Shown: positions 18,136-28,444, counted from the first letter of the stretch. The stretch: DNA of 64,000 bases from Aeromonas caviae (GCF_000819785.1 NZ_CDBK01000105.1:62910-126909); one strand, 5' to 3'. Notes: a model not told the origin generated them from the letters alone. Made by a program: numbers and translations.

Positions 18136-19626
18136 TCACCCGAGCTGGAACAGCAGGGGCCAGCCCTGCTCGTGGCAGTAGCGGTGCTCCTTTTCCAGGT
18201 TCTGCATCAGCAACTTGTTCTCGTCGCACCAGTCGAGCGGCAGGGTGACCACCAGCTGATCCCCGGCGGCCTGCACGTTCCACTCGGGCAGCAGGTTGTC
18301 CTGACGCCTGTGGTGGGCCGCCACCGCGAGGCGCAGGATGCGGATGCAGCGCAGCACCGTCTGCTCGTCGTGGTTGGGCAGGGCCGGCAGCTCGGAGAGC
18401 TTGAGCCCCTTGCGATGAAAGCGCACCAGGGCCGCCAGCAAGGCCTGATCGTCCTGGTTGAAGCCGGGCAGGTCGGTGTTTTGCAAGATGTAGGCGGAGT
18501 GTTTGTGGATGCCGCTGTAGTTGATGGCAAGGCCGATTTCGTGCAACCGCGCCGCCCAGCCGAGGATGGCGCGATAGGGCTCTTCCGGCATCTCCCAGGG
18601 GCCGCTCAGGGCGTCGAACAGGGAGAGGACGCTGCTCTCCACCCGGGTGGCCTGGCGCTTGTCGATGCGATAGTGGGTGCTGAGTGCAAGCGCGGTGCGT
18701 TCGCGAATGTCGTGATGCTGCAGGCGCTCCTCGAACTCGTAGAGCAACCCTTCGCGCAGGGCGCCGTCGGAGTACTCCATTCGCTCGATGGGCAGGGAGG
18801 TGAAGAGCCCGAGCAGGATGGCCACCGCGGCGGCGAACACCCCCTGACGCTCCTCGGTGAGGCCCGCCAGCTTGAGCTGGTCGACCCGCTTGTGCTTGAG
18901 CATCTCTTCCTTCAGCCGCTCGAGTCCCGCCAGGGTGATGGCACCATCGGTCCACTCTTCCCCCTGCAACACGTCGCGCACGGTGCGGATGGAGCCCGAG
19001 CTGCCGAGGCAGCTCTGCCAGCCCAGCTTGCGGTACTGGTTGATGATGGGGGCGAGCTGATGCTGGGCTTCCAACACGGCGGCGTTGAAGGCCTTCTCGC
19101 CGAGCTTGCCGTTGCCAAAGAAGCTCTGGGTGAAGCTCACGCAGCCCATCTTGCGGCTGGTGAGCGCCTTGTGCTCAAACCCTTCGCCGATGATGAGCTC
19201 GGTGCTGCCGCCGCCGATGTCCACCACCAGCACCTGGCCCTCGATGTGCTGGGTATGAGCGACCCCCTGATAGATGAGGCGGGCCTCTTCCTGGCCGCTG
19301 ATGATCTCGATGGGGTGGTTGAGCACCTTGGCCGCCTCGCGCACGAAGTCGCGGGCGTTGCTGGCGCGGCGCAATGTGTAGGTGCCGGCGATGCGGATCT
19401 GATCCGGCTTGATGTTGGTGAGCCGCTCGGCGAACAGGGCGAGGCAGTCCAGCCCGCGCGCCATGGCCTCCTGGGACATGCGGCGCTGCTCATCCATCCC
19501 TTCGGCGAGGCGCACTCGCTCCTTGATGCGATCGATGATCTGCATCCGCCCCTCGGTGAGGCGGGCAATGACCATGTGGAAGCTGTTCGAGCCCAGATCG
19601 ACAGCGGCGTACAGACTATTGTCCAT
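18136..19626 (-). CDS. ppx: Exopolyphosphatase Ppx
   Basis: A 496-residue member of the Ppx/GppA family, which removes terminal phosphates from inorganic polyphosphate. The N-terminus [17 protein letters not shown] carries the ASKHA phosphate-binding loop. [17 protein letters not shown] and [16 protein letters not shown] are the other nucleotide-fold motifs, and the C-terminal third is an HD-like helical domain. Family length is about 500. Its start overlaps the end of ppk by 11 bases, the ppk-ppx operon order of E. coli. Ppx is preferred to GppA because of this linkage. Confidence 0.95.
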   Translation of the reverse strand: MDNSLYAAVDLGSNSFHMVIARLTEGRMQIIDRIKERVRLAEGMDEQRRMSQEAMARGLDCLALFAERLTNIKPDQIRIAGTYTLRRASNARDFVREAAKVLNHPIEIISGQEEARLIYQGVAHTQHIEGQVLVVDIGGGSTELIIGEGFEHKALTSRKMGCVSFTQSFFGNGKLGEKAFNAAVLEAQHQLAPIINQYRKLGWQSCLGSSGSIRTVRDVLQGEEWTDGAITLAGLERLKEEMLKHKRVDQLKLAGLTEERQGVFAAAVAILLGLFTSLPIERMEYSDGALREGLLYEFEERLQHHDIRERTALALSTHYRIDKRQATRVESSVLSLFDALSGPWEMPEEPYRAILGWAARLHEIGLAINYSGIHKHSAYILQNTDLPGFNQDDQALLAALVRFHRKGLKLSELPALPNHDEQTVLRCIRILRLAVAAHHRRQDNLLPEWNVQAAGDQLVVTLPLDWCDENKLLMQNLEKEHRYCHEQGWPLLFQLG

Positions 19627-21685
19627 GGTTTGACTCTATGCGTTTGAGGTAGTCGTAAATCGCCACCTGGGAACGGACCTTGCGGCGGTTGCCCCGCTTC
19701 ACGTACTCGTTCTTCTGGTCGGCATCGATCACCCGCGCCTTGCAGGTATCACTCAGTTGTAGCTCGAGAATGTCGAGGATGCGCTGCTTGAGCCGCTCGT
19801 CATAGATGGGGGTGCCCACCTCGATGCGACCGTCGATGTTGCGGCTCATCCAGTCGGCACTGGAGATATAGAGCTGGGGATTGCCCTTGTTGTGAAACAC
19901 CATCACCCGCGGATGTTCGAGGAAACGGTCGATGATGCTGATGACCCGGATGTTGTCGCTCAGACCCGGCACCCCCGGGCGCAGGGCGCACATGCCCCGG
20001 ATGATCATCTGGATGGGCACCCCGGCCTGGCCGGCGGCATAGAGCCGGTTGATGAGGTCTCTGTCCACCAGGTTGTTGATCTTGAGGGTGATACCGCTGG
20101 GTTGCCCCGCCTTGGCGTTGGTCAGCTCGTTGTCGATGAGGCGATAGAGCTGGCGGCGGCTGTTGATGGGGGAGACCAGCAGGTGGTTGAACTTGTAGCG
20201 CCGGTACGGGTACTCGATGTACTCGAACACGCTCTCCACCTCGGCGGTGATGTCCGGATGGCGGGTCAGCAGGGAGAAGTCGGTGTAGATCTTGGCGGTC
20301 TTCTCGTTGAAGTTGCCGGTCCCGATATGGGCGTAGCGCACCGCCTCGCCGTTCTCGTGGCGGGTTATGAGGCAGAGCTTGGAGTGGATCTTGAGGCTGG
20401 GCACCCCGAACACCACCTTGACGCCTGCGTCGGTCAGGATGTTGGCCCAGTCGATGTTGGCCGCCTCGTCGAAGCGGGCGCGCAGCTCCACCACCACGGT
20501 CACCTTCTTGCCGTTGTTGGCGGCGTCGATGAGGGAGTGGATGATCCGCGACTTCTTGGCCACCCGGTAGATGTTGATGCGAATGGCGCTGACCGCCGGG
20601 TCGAAGGCCGCCTGGCGCACCAGCTCGGTGAAGTGGTGGAACTTGTGGTACGGGTAGTAGAGCAGGATGTCCTGCTTGGCGATGGCGTCGAAGGCGTTGA
20701 CGAAGCCGTCAAAGTCGCGGCAGTCCAGGGCCGGCAGCTTGGGGTTTTCCAGATAATCCCGGCCCACATTGGGGAAGCCGATGAAATCCTTGAAGTTGTG
20801 ATAGCGCCCACCGGGCATGATGGCGTCGTAGGAGCTGATCTGCAGCTTGAGCTTCAAGAAGCTTATCATGGCAGCCGGCATCTCCCGCTCGTAGACGAAG
20901 CGCACCGGCATGGCAGTGAGGCGCTGTTTCAAGCCGTCACTCATCTTGTCCACCAGGCTCAAGTCCAGCTGGTCGGAGAGGTCATATTCGGCATCCCGGG
21001 TCAGCTTGACCGCGTAGGCGGCAATCTCGTCGTAGTCGAAGAAGCCCTTGAAGATCTCGTCCAGACAGAAGCGGATAACGTTGTCGAGGATGATGATCTG
21101 CTTCTTGCGACGGGTGCCCTCCGGCGGTAGCTGGAAGAAGCGGGGCAGATCGTCGGTGGGCACTTCCACCAGGGCGTACTGGATCACCTGGCCGTTCTTC
21201 TTCATCTCGATGGCGAGATAGGTGTGCTCGTCTTTCAGGAACTTGACCGGGTTGACCTCCTTGTTGAGGAGGATGGGGATGATGTGGCGCAGCACCTTTT
21301 CCCGGAAGAAGATCCGCAGCCACTGCTGGATGGACTCAGAGAGCTGGCTTTCGTTCACCAGGAAGATGTTGTGGCGGGCCAGCGCGATCAGCAGCTCCTT
21401 GTAGGTGTTGTCGAACGCCTCGCCGAGCGCCATCACCTTCTGCTGGATGGCGCGCAGCAGCACCTTGGCCTCGTCGTCGCCGCCGTGGACTTCGTTGATG
21501 AGGATGCGGCGCTTGACGTCCGACACCCGTACCTTGAAGAACTCGTCCTGATTGGAGGAGAAAATCCCGAGGAAGCGGACCCGCTCGATGAGGGGTACCG
21601 TCTTGTCCATCGCCTCTTGCAACACCCGTTCATTGAATGAGAGCCAGCTAAGCTCTTTCTCTTCATACTGCTTGTCGGTGCTCAT
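19616..21685 (-). CDS. ppk1: Polyphosphate kinase Ppk1
   Basis: A 689-residue Ppk1, which reversibly polymerises the terminal phosphate of ATP into polyphosphate at the inner membrane. The N-terminal [15 protein letters not shown], the [19 protein letters not shown] region and the catalytic [12 protein letters not shown] and THENG-like [25 protein letters not shown] segment (the His in HIGTGNFN is the autophosphorylated histidine in this family) are present. Length matches E. coli Ppk (688). A PhoB-dependent promoter lies just upstream, so transcription should rise in phosphate starvation. Confidence 0.97.
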   Translation of the reverse strand: MSTDKQYEEKELSWLSFNERVLQEAMDKTVPLIERVRFLGIFSSNQDEFFKVRVSDVKRRILINEVHGGDDEAKVLLRAIQQKVMALGEAFDNTYKELLIALARHNIFLVNESQLSESIQQWLRIFFREKVLRHIIPILLNKEVNPVKFLKDEHTYLAIEMKKNGQVIQYALVEVPTDDLPRFFQLPPEGTRRKKQIIILDNVIRFCLDEIFKGFFDYDEIAAYAVKLTRDAEYDLSDQLDLSLVDKMSDGLKQRLTAMPVRFVYEREMPAAMISFLKLKLQISSYDAIMPGGRYHNFKDFIGFPNVGRDYLENPKLPALDCRDFDGFVNAFDAIAKQDILLYYPYHKFHHFTELVRQAAFDPAVSAIRINIYRVAKKSRIIHSLIDAANNGKKVTVVVELRARFDEAANIDWANILTDAGVKVVFGVPSLKIHSKLCLITRHENGEAVRYAHIGTGNFNEKTAKIYTDFSLLTRHPDITAEVESVFEYIEYPYRRYKFNHLLVSPINSRRQLYRLIDNELTNAKAGQPSGITLKINNLVDRDLINRLYAAGQAGVPIQMIIRGMCALRPGVPGLSDNIRVISIIDRFLEHPRVMVFHNKGNPQLYISSADWMSRNIDGRIEVGTPIYDERLKQRILDILELQLSDTCKARVIDADQKNEYVKRGNRRKVRSQVAIYDYLKRIESNHGQ

Positions 21686-21720
21686 CTGGTGCCTCTTTGC
21701 TCTGGTTGCGTCTGCGCGGA

Positions 21721-21755
21721 AGTTATGGCGTCAAACCATGACAAATTTATGACAG
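21721..21755 (-). promoter_or_regulatory. PhoB-dependent promoter of ppk-ppx
   Basis: On the minus strand CTGTCATAAATTTGTCAT (21755-21738) is a nearly perfect 18-base Pho box, two CTGTCAT-like half-sites with a four-base spacer. Ten bases further is CATAAC (21727-21722) as the -10. PhoB boxes replace the -35 at this spacing. The box begins about 50 bases upstream of the ppk ATG, between gcvR and ppk. Confidence 0.88.
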
Positions 21756-21761
21756 GCGACA

Positions 21762-22274
21762 CTATTCGCTCAGATCCTGATCGATGTCGACGACGAGGTC
21801 GTCGGAGAGGGACTCCAGGGCCGTGACGAGATCGTCCAGTTCGAGCTGCGGCGGCAGGGCCACCAGAGCGTGGGCATAGAAGAGGGGGGCGCCTGAGTGG
21901 GGCGCAGGTTCGCAACCTGTGGTGAGGTCGGCGACGTTAATGTTGAGTTGGCGCAGGATGCTGGCCACTTCATGGACGATGCCCGGTCTGTCGTTGCCGG
22001 TGACGCTCAGCATCACCTGATGGGCCGGTTGCGGGCTGAGCTGCCCTTCGGCGAAGCTCACGGTGAGGCCAGGCAGCATCACCAGGGCCTCGCACAGGCT
22101 GCGGTAATGCTCGTCAGGCACGGCGACGTGCAAAATGCCGGCAAATTGCCCCGCCAGCTCGCTCATGGAGCTGGCCAGCCAGTTGCCCTGCTGCCGGGTG
22201 ATGGTATCGGCCAGGCTCTCGACGATCCCGGGTTTGTCTGCGCCGATCACGGTGACGACCAATTGCTTTTGCAT
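21762..22274 (-). CDS. gcvR: Glycine cleavage system regulator GcvR (ACT-domain protein)
   Basis: A 170-residue protein of two ACT domains. VTVIGADKPGIVESLADTI near the N-terminus and MLSVTGNDRPGIVHEVASIL near residue 88 are the paired glycine-binding-type ACT motifs of GcvR. In E. coli GcvR binds GcvA and turns the glycine cleavage operon down when glycine is scarce. The start is set at the ATG with AAGGAGAG upstream. The frame stays open far upstream but without a plausible start. It lies upstream of ppk on the same strand but ppk has its own promoter. No gcvA or GcvB RNA is in the window. Confidence 0.88.
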   Translation of the reverse strand: MQKQLVVTVIGADKPGIVESLADTITRQQGNWLASSMSELAGQFAGILHVAVPDEHYRSLCEALVMLPGLTVSFAEGQLSPQPAHQVMLSVTGNDRPGIVHEVASILRQLNINVADLTTGCEPAPHSGAPLFYAHALVALPPQLELDDLVTALESLSDDLVVDIDQDLSE

Positions 22275-22532
22275 CCTGCTCTCCTTGAATGGGGCTGCGT
22301 GGGGTCCGTTGACGCCTGGCGGTGACGGGGAGTGCGCCAGAACGTCCATGGGCTCTAGCATTGTGCCTGCTGTGACAGGCCATATGAAGCCCGCCTTGCG
22401 CAAATTCAGTGAAAAAACGTGAATGCCGGGACGGGCTTGATTTCTGCGCTGCCTGAGTCGCTTTCCCCGTGGTAGAGTGTGCCCCTTCCTCTGGTGTGAA
22501 CTGAATTTGTCTTGTAAACGGGATGTGCGTGT

Positions 22533-23372
22533 ATGAATAGCCTTGTCGTATCGGGAGCCGTGTTGCTGGGGTTGCTCCTGCTGGTGATCGTCTGGCGCAG
22601 GGAGAAAGGGGGCAAAGCCGAGCCCTATGATCTGCAGGAAACCTTGATGAGCCCAGCGGAGCGCACCTTCTTCGGGGTGCTGGATCAGGCGGTGGGGGAC
22701 AAGGCCCGTGTCTTTGCCAAGGTACGAGCCTCCTATGTGCTGACGCCCGAGGCGCACCTTGGCAAGGGCAAGCGCCAGCAGGCGCTCGGCAAGATAGGGG
22801 AGAAGCACTTCGATTTTCTGCTCTGCCACCCGGCGGATCTCTCTTTCCTGTGTGCCGTGGAGCTGGATGACGAGGGGCACCGCCACCAGAAGCGCAAGGC
22901 GCGGGATCTTTTCCTGAAGGCGGCCTGCGATGGCGCCGGTCTGCCGCTGTTGCAGATCCCGGCCAGCAGCCACTACCAGGTCGACGAGTTGCGGGAGCAA
23001 CTGCTGCCCCTGCTGGCGAGAACGACGGCGCCGGTGGATGACCTGCTGCCCGGCGAGCGCCGCGAACCGACCTTCAGCCCGCTGCTGCTCGATGGTGTCG
23101 ATCTGGGCACGTCACACCCGGGGGTTGCCAGGGAGCCCCAGGTGCCGCCCTCCCAGGCCGAAGAGGCAATGCCCGTGTTGATGGAGGAGAATCCCTTCCT
23201 CGATCCGGATGAGGAGGAGCCCCGGGAGACGATCCCCCATTGCCCCCGCTGTGCCGCGCCCCTGGTGGCACGGGAAGCACGAAAGGGTCCCCACGCCGGT
23301 CGCCTGTTCCTCGCCTGCAGCCGGTTTCCCGAGTGCCGCTATGCCGCTCCCCAGGAGAGCGTGAAGCACTGA
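22533..23372 (+). CDS. Membrane-anchored DUF2726 protein with C-terminal topoisomerase-type zinc ribbon
   Basis: A 279-residue protein of unknown function. Residues 3-22 (SLVVSGAVLLGLLLLVIVW) form an N-terminal membrane anchor. Residues about 35-165 are a DUF2726 domain (LMSPAERTFFGVLDQAV, VELDDEGHRHQKRKARD), a family with a suspected restriction-endonuclease-like fold. A proline- and acid-rich linker follows, and the last 50 residues hold a C4 zinc finger like those at the C-terminus of topoisomerase I (CPRCAAPLVAR through FLACSRFPECRY). The combination suggests membrane-tethered nucleic-acid handling. That is inference and no substrate is known. It is transcribed alone and ended by a hairpin. 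Confidence 0.8.
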   Translation: MNSLVVSGAVLLGLLLLVIVWRREKGGKAEPYDLQETLMSPAERTFFGVLDQAVGDKARVFAKVRASYVLTPEAHLGKGKRQQALGKIGEKHFDFLLCHPADLSFLCAVELDDEGHRHQKRKARDLFLKAACDGAGLPLLQIPASSHYQVDELREQLLPLLARTTAPVDDLLPGERREPTFSPLLLDGVDLGTSHPGVAREPQVPPSQAEEAMPVLMEENPFLDPDEEEPRETIPHCPRCAAPLVAREARKGPHAGRLFLACSRFPECRYAAPQESVKH

Positions 23373-23381
23373 TCCCTCCTC

Positions 23382-23413
23382 TGACGCCGCCCCCTGTCGG
23401 CGTCATTCTTTTC
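23382..23413 (+). terminator. Terminator after the DUF2726 gene
   Basis: TGACGCCG (23382-23389) and CGGCGTCA (23398-23405) pair perfectly around an 8-base loop and are followed by TTCTTTTC. Confidence 0.7.
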
Positions 23414-23602
23414 CCTTCGCTGGTTTTCATCCGATACTCAATCTGGCTGGAAGCGTGATCCCCGTCCCGCCAGGGTCCGGGAGGATGCGACAAGTTTTGA
23501 CAATCCGCCAGAATTTTGGCACTTTGTCCCCCTTATGACACAGTGCGAAATTGGTTTTAATAAGCACTTAAAAAACAATAACTTGGCGTCAGGTGTGAAA
23601 AT

Positions 23603-25030
23603 ATGGATAGGATGGCTATGGGTGTGCTGCTTGTTGATGCCGATGATGTGCGGCGCCAGCAACTGGGGACTGTGCTCTCCTTCATGGGGATCCCCTGGCA
23701 GGAGGTGGTGGAGAGCGATCTCGATGTGGCCATCGAGACTGCCGGGCCCTTGCAGGGGATTCTGGCCGGGGAACTGCGCGAGCGCGCCCTGAGTGAGCTG
23801 CTTGCCGCCCATCCTCGTCTGCCCTTCCTCTCCCTGATGCCGGCGAGCCATGGTTGCAGCAACTTCATCGGGGTGGCCGAGGCCCCCTTTACCTATGAGT
23901 CCCTCACCCGTCATCTGCACTTCTGCCAGGCCTTCATCTCCCTGCATCCCCGTCATCAGACTCACGACAAGGGTCAGACCCTGCTGCGCCTGCTGGTGGG
24001 CAAGGGGAGGGGCATTCAGGAGGTGCGCCGTCTCATCGGCCAGGTGGCCGAGACCGACGCCAACGTACTGATCCTCGGTGAGTCCGGGACTGGCAAGGAG
24101 GTGGTGGCTCGCGCCATCCACGAGCTGTCCGCCCGAAGCGCGGGCCCCTTCGTGCCCATCAACTGCGGCGCCATTCCGGCTGAACTGCTCGAGAGCGAGC
24201 TGTTCGGTCACGAGAAGGGGGCCTTCACCGGTGCCATTGCCGCCCGGCGCGGCCGCTTCGAACTGGCCCAGGGGGGCACCCTCTTCCTCGACGAAATCGG
24301 CGATATGCCGCTGCCGATGCAGGTCAAGTTGCTGCGGGTGCTGCAGGAGCGCCAGTTCGACCGGGTTGGGGGCGGCAAGGCCGTCCAGGCCGATGTGAGG
24401 GTGATCGCGGCGACCCACCGGGATCTGGAAGCCATGATCCGCACCCAGGCATTTCGCGAAGATCTCTACTACCGCCTCAATGTGTTCCCCATCGAGACGC
24501 CCCCCCTGCGGGATCGGGCCGACGACATCCCGCTGCTGCTGCAGGAGCTGCTCAATCGCCATGCCGAACAGCACAAGGGGATCATCCGTCTGACCCAGCG
24601 CGCCATGGAGTCCCTGATGCAGTACGCCTGGCCCGGCAACGTACGCGAGCTGTCCAACCTCATCGAGCGCCTGCTCATCCTCTATCCGAACCAGATCGTC
24701 GATGTGGCGGATCTGCCCGGCCGCTATCGCCTGCTGCCCTGCGAGCCACGAGATGAACGGCTCACCGAGATGGACGAGCGGGACGCCTTGGCTGCCGTGT
24801 TTCAGTCCCCACCAGAGCTGGATCCCGGCATCGCCATGCCCCTGCCCATGCAGTTGCCCCAGGAAGGAGTCAACCTCAAGGAGATGCTGGCCGACCTCGA
24901 GGTGGAGCTGATCCGCCAGGCCCTGGAGTCCCAGGACGGGGTGGTGGCCCGCGCCGCCGACCTGCTCAGCATGCGCCGCACCACCCTGGTGGAGAAGATG
25001 AAGAAGTACGGCATGAGCAAGGACAATTGA
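23603..25030 (+). CDS. flrA: Flagellar master regulator FlrA (sigma-54 activator)
   Basis: A 475-residue enhancer-binding protein, the class I activator of polar flagellar genes (FleQ in Pseudomonas). An N-terminal receiver-like FleQ domain (about residues 1-130) is followed by an AAA+ domain with Walker A GESGTGKE (near 160) and GAFTGA for contact with sigma-54 (near 210, [20 protein letters not shown]), then a C-terminal Fis-type helix-turn-helix ([20 protein letters not shown]). It lies directly upstream of flrBC, its known target. The exact start is uncertain: ATG at 23603, 23612 and 23618 are all in frame, and none has a strong ribosome site. Rapidly divergent N-termini in the family do not decide it. 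Confidence 0.93.
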   Translation: MDRMAMGVLLVDADDVRRQQLGTVLSFMGIPWQEVVESDLDVAIETAGPLQGILAGELRERALSELLAAHPRLPFLSLMPASHGCSNFIGVAEAPFTYESLTRHLHFCQAFISLHPRHQTHDKGQTLLRLLVGKGRGIQEVRRLIGQVAETDANVLILGESGTGKEVVARAIHELSARSAGPFVPINCGAIPAELLESELFGHEKGAFTGAIAARRGRFELAQGGTLFLDEIGDMPLPMQVKLLRVLQERQFDRVGGGKAVQADVRVIAATHRDLEAMIRTQAFREDLYYRLNVFPIETPPLRDRADDIPLLLQELLNRHAEQHKGIIRLTQRAMESLMQYAWPGNVRELSNLIERLLILYPNQIVDVADLPGRYRLLPCEPRDERLTEMDERDALAAVFQSPPELDPGIAMPLPMQLPQEGVNLKEMLADLEVELIRQALESQDGVVARAADLLSMRRTTLVEKMKKYGMSKDN

Positions 25031-25054
25031 GGTCAATGCTTTGACGCATTGACC
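25031..25054. promoter_or_regulatory. FleQ/FlrA-type binding site upstream of flrB
   Basis: GGTCAATGC (25031-25039) and GCATTGACC (25046-25054) form a perfect 9-bp inverted repeat. Within it, GTCAATGCTTTGAC (25032-25045) matches the Pseudomonas FleQ box GTCAATAAATTGAC at 11 of 14 positions. It lies about 30 bases upstream of the flrB sigma-54 site, where an FlrA activator would bind. It could alternatively be a weak flrA terminator, but there is no T tract. Confidence 0.5.
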
Positions 25055-25084
25055 CAATACATTGATAAATAACGTCTATTTTGC

Positions 25085-25100
25085 TGGCATGGAAATTGAA
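25085..25100 (+). promoter_or_regulatory. Sigma-54 promoter of flrBC
   Basis: TGGCATGGAAATTGAA has the conserved GG (25086-25087), ten bases, then GA in place of GC (25098-25099). It lies 36 bases upstream of the flrB ATG and just downstream of the FlrA-type dyad, as expected for an FlrA-activated class II promoter. Confidence 0.65.
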
Positions 25101-25135
25101 TAAGCTGACTCAATCGCCCGTTTGAGGTCAGCTTT

Positions 25136-26170
25136 ATGACAATCTTGCAGCAGGATGCCCCCCTCCAGTCACATGAAGTGAGTCAGCTTTACGCCATCTT
25201 CACGGCGCTGCCGACCGGCGTGCTGCTGCTCGATGGCGAGGGGCTGATCACCCGCGCAAACCCTGCCGCCCTGGCGCTGCTGGGGGAGCCACTGGAGGGC
25301 CTCTCCTGGCGCCAGATCATCGCCCGCTGCTTCGAACCCCGTGAGGATGACGGTCACGAGATCTCCTTGCGAGACGGCCGTCGGGTCCAGCTGTCGACCC
25401 AGCCGCTGCCGGATCAGCCCGGCCAACTGGTGTTCATTACCGACTTGACCGAGACCCGCCAGTTGCAGGACAGGGTCAACCACATGAAGCGCCTCTCCGC
25501 CCTTGGCAACATGGCGGCTTCTCTGGCGCACCAGATCCGCACCCCGCTCTCCGCCGCCATGCTCTATGCGGCCAACCTGGCCAACCGCACCCTCAAGCCT
25601 GAATCCCGCAGCCAGTTCCAGCAAAAATTGATGGCCAGGTTGCAAGACCTGGAAAAACAGATCAACGACATCCTGCTGTTTGCCCGCAATGGCGACAACC
25701 AGGTGGTGGCACCCCTCTCGGTGCAGGGCTTGCTGGCGGAAGTGCAGGCGGGGGCCGAAGCCTTCTGCCAGCAGCAGGGCTGCGTCTTGCATCTGGAGGC
25801 CCCTGAGCCTGATCTCTGTCTGCTTGCCAACAGCAGTGCCCTGGCGGGGGCCATCAACAACCTTATCGCCAATGCCCGGCAGGCCGGCGCCGATTCGCTC
25901 CTGGTGAGCGCTGTGCGCAGCGGCAACCGGGTAGAGATGCGGGTCATCGACAACGGCAAGGGAATGGCCCCCTCCCTGCTTAACCAGATCTTCGAACCCT
26001 TCTTTACCACCCGATCCCAGGGCACGGGCCTCGGTCTTGCGGTGGTGCAGTCGGTGGTACGAGCCCATCAGGGGGAGGTAAGCGTGGCCTCGGTCCCTGG
26101 CGAGGGCACCTGTTTTACCCTGTCCTTCCCCCTGCATCAGCAACAGGTTCAGTTGGGGGGCGTGGCATGA
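25136..26170 (+). CDS. flrB: Flagellar sensor histidine kinase FlrB
   Basis: A 344-residue cytoplasmic histidine kinase with no membrane segments. It has an N-terminal PAS domain (about residues 12-105), a HisKA dimerisation domain with H-box LAHQIRTPLSAAM (near 135), and an ATPase domain with N-box NNLIANARQAG, DNGKGMAPSL and GTGLGLAVV. In Vibrio it phosphorylates FlrC to switch on class III flagellar genes. flrC follows 70 bases downstream. Confidence 0.93.
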   Translation: MTILQQDAPLQSHEVSQLYAIFTALPTGVLLLDGEGLITRANPAALALLGEPLEGLSWRQIIARCFEPREDDGHEISLRDGRRVQLSTQPLPDQPGQLVFITDLTETRQLQDRVNHMKRLSALGNMAASLAHQIRTPLSAAMLYAANLANRTLKPESRSQFQQKLMARLQDLEKQINDILLFARNGDNQVVAPLSVQGLLAEVQAGAEAFCQQQGCVLHLEAPEPDLCLLANSSALAGAINNLIANARQAGADSLLVSAVRSGNRVEMRVIDNGKGMAPSLLNQIFEPFFTTRSQGTGLGLAVVQSVVRAHQGEVSVASVPGEGTCFTLSFPLHQQQVQLGGVA

Positions 26171-26240
26171 GGCGCGCAAAAGCCGGAGCGCCGGTGAAGA
26201 TGAATCTCGACAAGGCCATGTTGGTTGTAGGAGGTGTGGC

Positions 26241-27575
26241 ATGACCCAGGCTCGCATTCTGGTGGTGGAAGATGACAACGGCCTGCGCGAGGCGCTGGTG
26301 GATACCCTGCTGCTCGGTGGCTATGAGTGCCGCGAGGTGGACAGCGGCGAGCGGGCCCTGCTTGCCCTGTCCCGTCAGCGCTTTGACATGGTGATCTCCG
26401 ACATCCAGATGGGGGGCATGGATGGTCTGACTCTGCTCGCCAACATCCGCCAGCAATATCCCCAGGTGCCTGTGCTCCTGATGACTGCCTACGCCAACAT
26501 CGACGGGGCGGTGCGCGCCATGCGCGAGGGGGCGATCGACTATCTGGCCAAGCCCTTCTCCCCCGAGGTGCTGCTCAACCAGGTCAGCCGTTATGTGCCG
26601 GCCCAGAAGGTGGAGAAACGGGCCGTGGTGTACGGGGACCCCAGGACTGCGGAGCTGTTCCAGCTGGCGACCCGGGTGGCCAGAAGCGAAGCCACCGTCA
26701 TGGTGACCGGACCGAGCGGGACGGGCAAGGAGGTGCTGGCTCGCTACATTCACGACCACTCCAGCCGGGCAGAGCAGGCCTTCGTCGCCATCAACTGCGC
26801 CGCCATTCCGGAGAACATGCTGGAAGCGACCCTGTTTGGCTACGAGAAGGGCGCTTTTACCGGTGCGGTGCAGGGGTGCCCTGGCAAGTTCGAGCAGGCT
26901 CAGGGAGGAACCCTGCTGCTCGACGAAATCACCGAGATGGATCTGGGGCTGCAGGCCAAGCTGCTGCGGGTCTTGCAGGAGAAAGAGGTGGAGCGGCTCG
27001 GCAGCCGCAAGATGATCCCCCTCGATGTGCGGGTCATTGCCACCAGCAACCGGGATCTGAAAAAAGCGGTGCAGGACGGGCAGTTCCGCGAAGATCTCTA
27101 CTACCGCCTCAACGTCTTCCCCCTGCGCTGGACGGCGCTCTGGGAGCGCCCGGGGGACATTCTTCCCCTGGCGGAGCATCTGCTGGCGCTGCATGCCAGC
27201 CAGATGGGGCTGCCGACGCCGCAGCTCGCAGAGGACGCCCGAGAGCGTCTGATGGTTCACCCCTGGCCCGGCAACGTGCGCGAGCTCGACAACGTGGTTC
27301 AGCGCGCCTTGATCCTCTGTCCAGATGGCCTCATCGACTGTGAGCACCTGATCCTGGAGGAGACGGACGAGACCCTGGTGCGCCCGCTCGAGCGGCTGTC
27401 AGGGGAGGGGCTCGGCGGCGAACTCAAGCAGCAGGAGCACCAGATCATTCTGGACACCCTGCAGGAGTGCAACGGCAGTCGCAAAGCGGTGGCCGACAAG
27501 CTCGGCATCAGCCCGCGCACCCTGCGCTACAAGCTGGCCCAGATGCGTGACGCCGGCATCGAGCTGCCCGCCTAG
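26241..27575 (+). CDS. flrC: Flagellar response regulator FlrC (sigma-54 activator)
   Basis: A 444-residue NtrC-type response regulator. The receiver domain has acidic VVEDDN near residue 10 and phospho-acceptor Asp in VISDIQMGGMDGL (near 54). The AAA+ domain has Walker A GPSGTGKE and the sigma-54 loop [12 protein letters not shown]. The C-terminal Fis-type HTH is SRKAVADKLGISPRTLRYKL. AGGAGGTG precedes the ATG. It should act at the sigma-54 promoters found before flgB and flgF. Unlike in Vibrio, fliE-fliJ do not follow. ybgI is next. Confidence 0.93.
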   Translation: MTQARILVVEDDNGLREALVDTLLLGGYECREVDSGERALLALSRQRFDMVISDIQMGGMDGLTLLANIRQQYPQVPVLLMTAYANIDGAVRAMREGAIDYLAKPFSPEVLLNQVSRYVPAQKVEKRAVVYGDPRTAELFQLATRVARSEATVMVTGPSGTGKEVLARYIHDHSSRAEQAFVAINCAAIPENMLEATLFGYEKGAFTGAVQGCPGKFEQAQGGTLLLDEITEMDLGLQAKLLRVLQEKEVERLGSRKMIPLDVRVIATSNRDLKKAVQDGQFREDLYYRLNVFPLRWTALWERPGDILPLAEHLLALHASQMGLPTPQLAEDARERLMVHPWPGNVRELDNVVQRALILCPDGLIDCEHLILEETDETLVRPLERLSGEGLGGELKQQEHQIILDTLQECNGSRKAVADKLGISPRTLRYKLAQMRDAGIELPA

Positions 27576-27682
27576 GCCTGACAGGCGCATGGCCTTGCCG
27601 GTCCGGCTCGATTATCATGGGCCCTGACGATCGGAATCCGGCTCCCCGCACAGTACGTGGGGAGCCCAGCTAGGAGACCCCC

Positions 27683-28444
27683 ATGATCTCTCATCGTAAA
27701 CTGGAAAGCCTGCTCAACCACCTGCTCGAACCCCATGCCATCAAGGATTACTGCCCCAACGGCCTGCAGGTGGAGGGGCGCGAGCGCATTCGCAAGGTGG
27801 TGACCGGCGTCACCGCCAGCCAGGCCCTCATCGATGCCGCCGTGGCCGCCGATGCTGACGCCATCCTGGTCCATCACGGCTACTTCTGGAGCGGCGAGCC
27901 GGCCCAGATCACCGGCATGAAGCAGCGTCGTCTCAAGACCCTGCTGACCCACGACATCAACCTGTTTGCCTACCACCTGCCGCTGGACGTGCACCCCGAG
28001 GTGGGGAACAACGCCCAGCTTGCCAGGCTGCTTGGCATCAAGGTGCGTCGCGGCCTCGAACCCTGGAACAGCAAGAGCGTCGCCATGGTGGGCAAGCTGG
28101 AGGAGCCCATGAGCGGCAGCGATTTTGCCAAGCTGATTGCCGAGCGTCTCGGTCGCGAGCCGCTTCATTGTGGTGACAGTGGTCCCGAGCTCATCCGCTC
28201 CGTGGCCTGGTGCACCGGCGGTGGTCAGAGCTACATCAGCCAGGCGGCGGAGCAGGGCATCGATGCCTTCATCTCCGGCGAAGCCTCCGAGCAGACCATT
28301 CACACCGCCCGGGAGATGGGCATGCACTTCTACGCCGCAGGCCACCACGCCACCGAACGTTACGGCGTCAAGGCGCTGGGAGAGTGGCTCGCCACCGTAC
28401 ACGGGTTGGAGGTGACCTTTATCGATATCGACAATCCGGTGTAG
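27683..28444 (+). CDS. ybgI: NIF3/YbgI-family metal-binding hydrolase-like protein
   Basis: A 253-residue NIF3-like protein, annotated in relatives as GTP cyclohydrolase 1 type 2 homolog. E. coli YbgI forms a toroidal hexamer with a dinuclear metal site, and its physiological role remains unclear. Metal-ligand motifs are AILVHHGYFWSGE (near residue 65), NLFAYHLPLDVHPEVGNN (near 95) and GHHATERYG (near 218). AGGAGA precedes the ATG. The gene is preceded by flrC and ends in a terminator shared with convergent purN. Confidence 0.9.
   Translation: MISHRKLESLLNHLLEPHAIKDYCPNGLQVEGRERIRKVVTGVTASQALIDAAVAADADAILVHHGYFWSGEPAQITGMKQRRLKTLLTHDINLFAYHLPLDVHPEVGNNAQLARLLGIKVRRGLEPWNSKSVAMVGKLEEPMSGSDFAKLIAERLGREPLHCGDSGPELIRSVAWCTGGGQSYISQAAEQGIDAFISGEASEQTIHTAREMGMHFYAAGHHATERYGVKALGEWLATVHGLEVTFIDIDNPV

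Noticed and set aside
22275-23000. Long upstream extension of gcvR on the minus strand
   Set aside because: The frame happens to stay open through the DUF2726 gene, but GcvR homology begins exactly at the ATG with AAGGAGAG upstream.
25031-25054. flrA transcription terminator
   Set aside because: The dyad has no T tract on either side and matches a FleQ-type box better.
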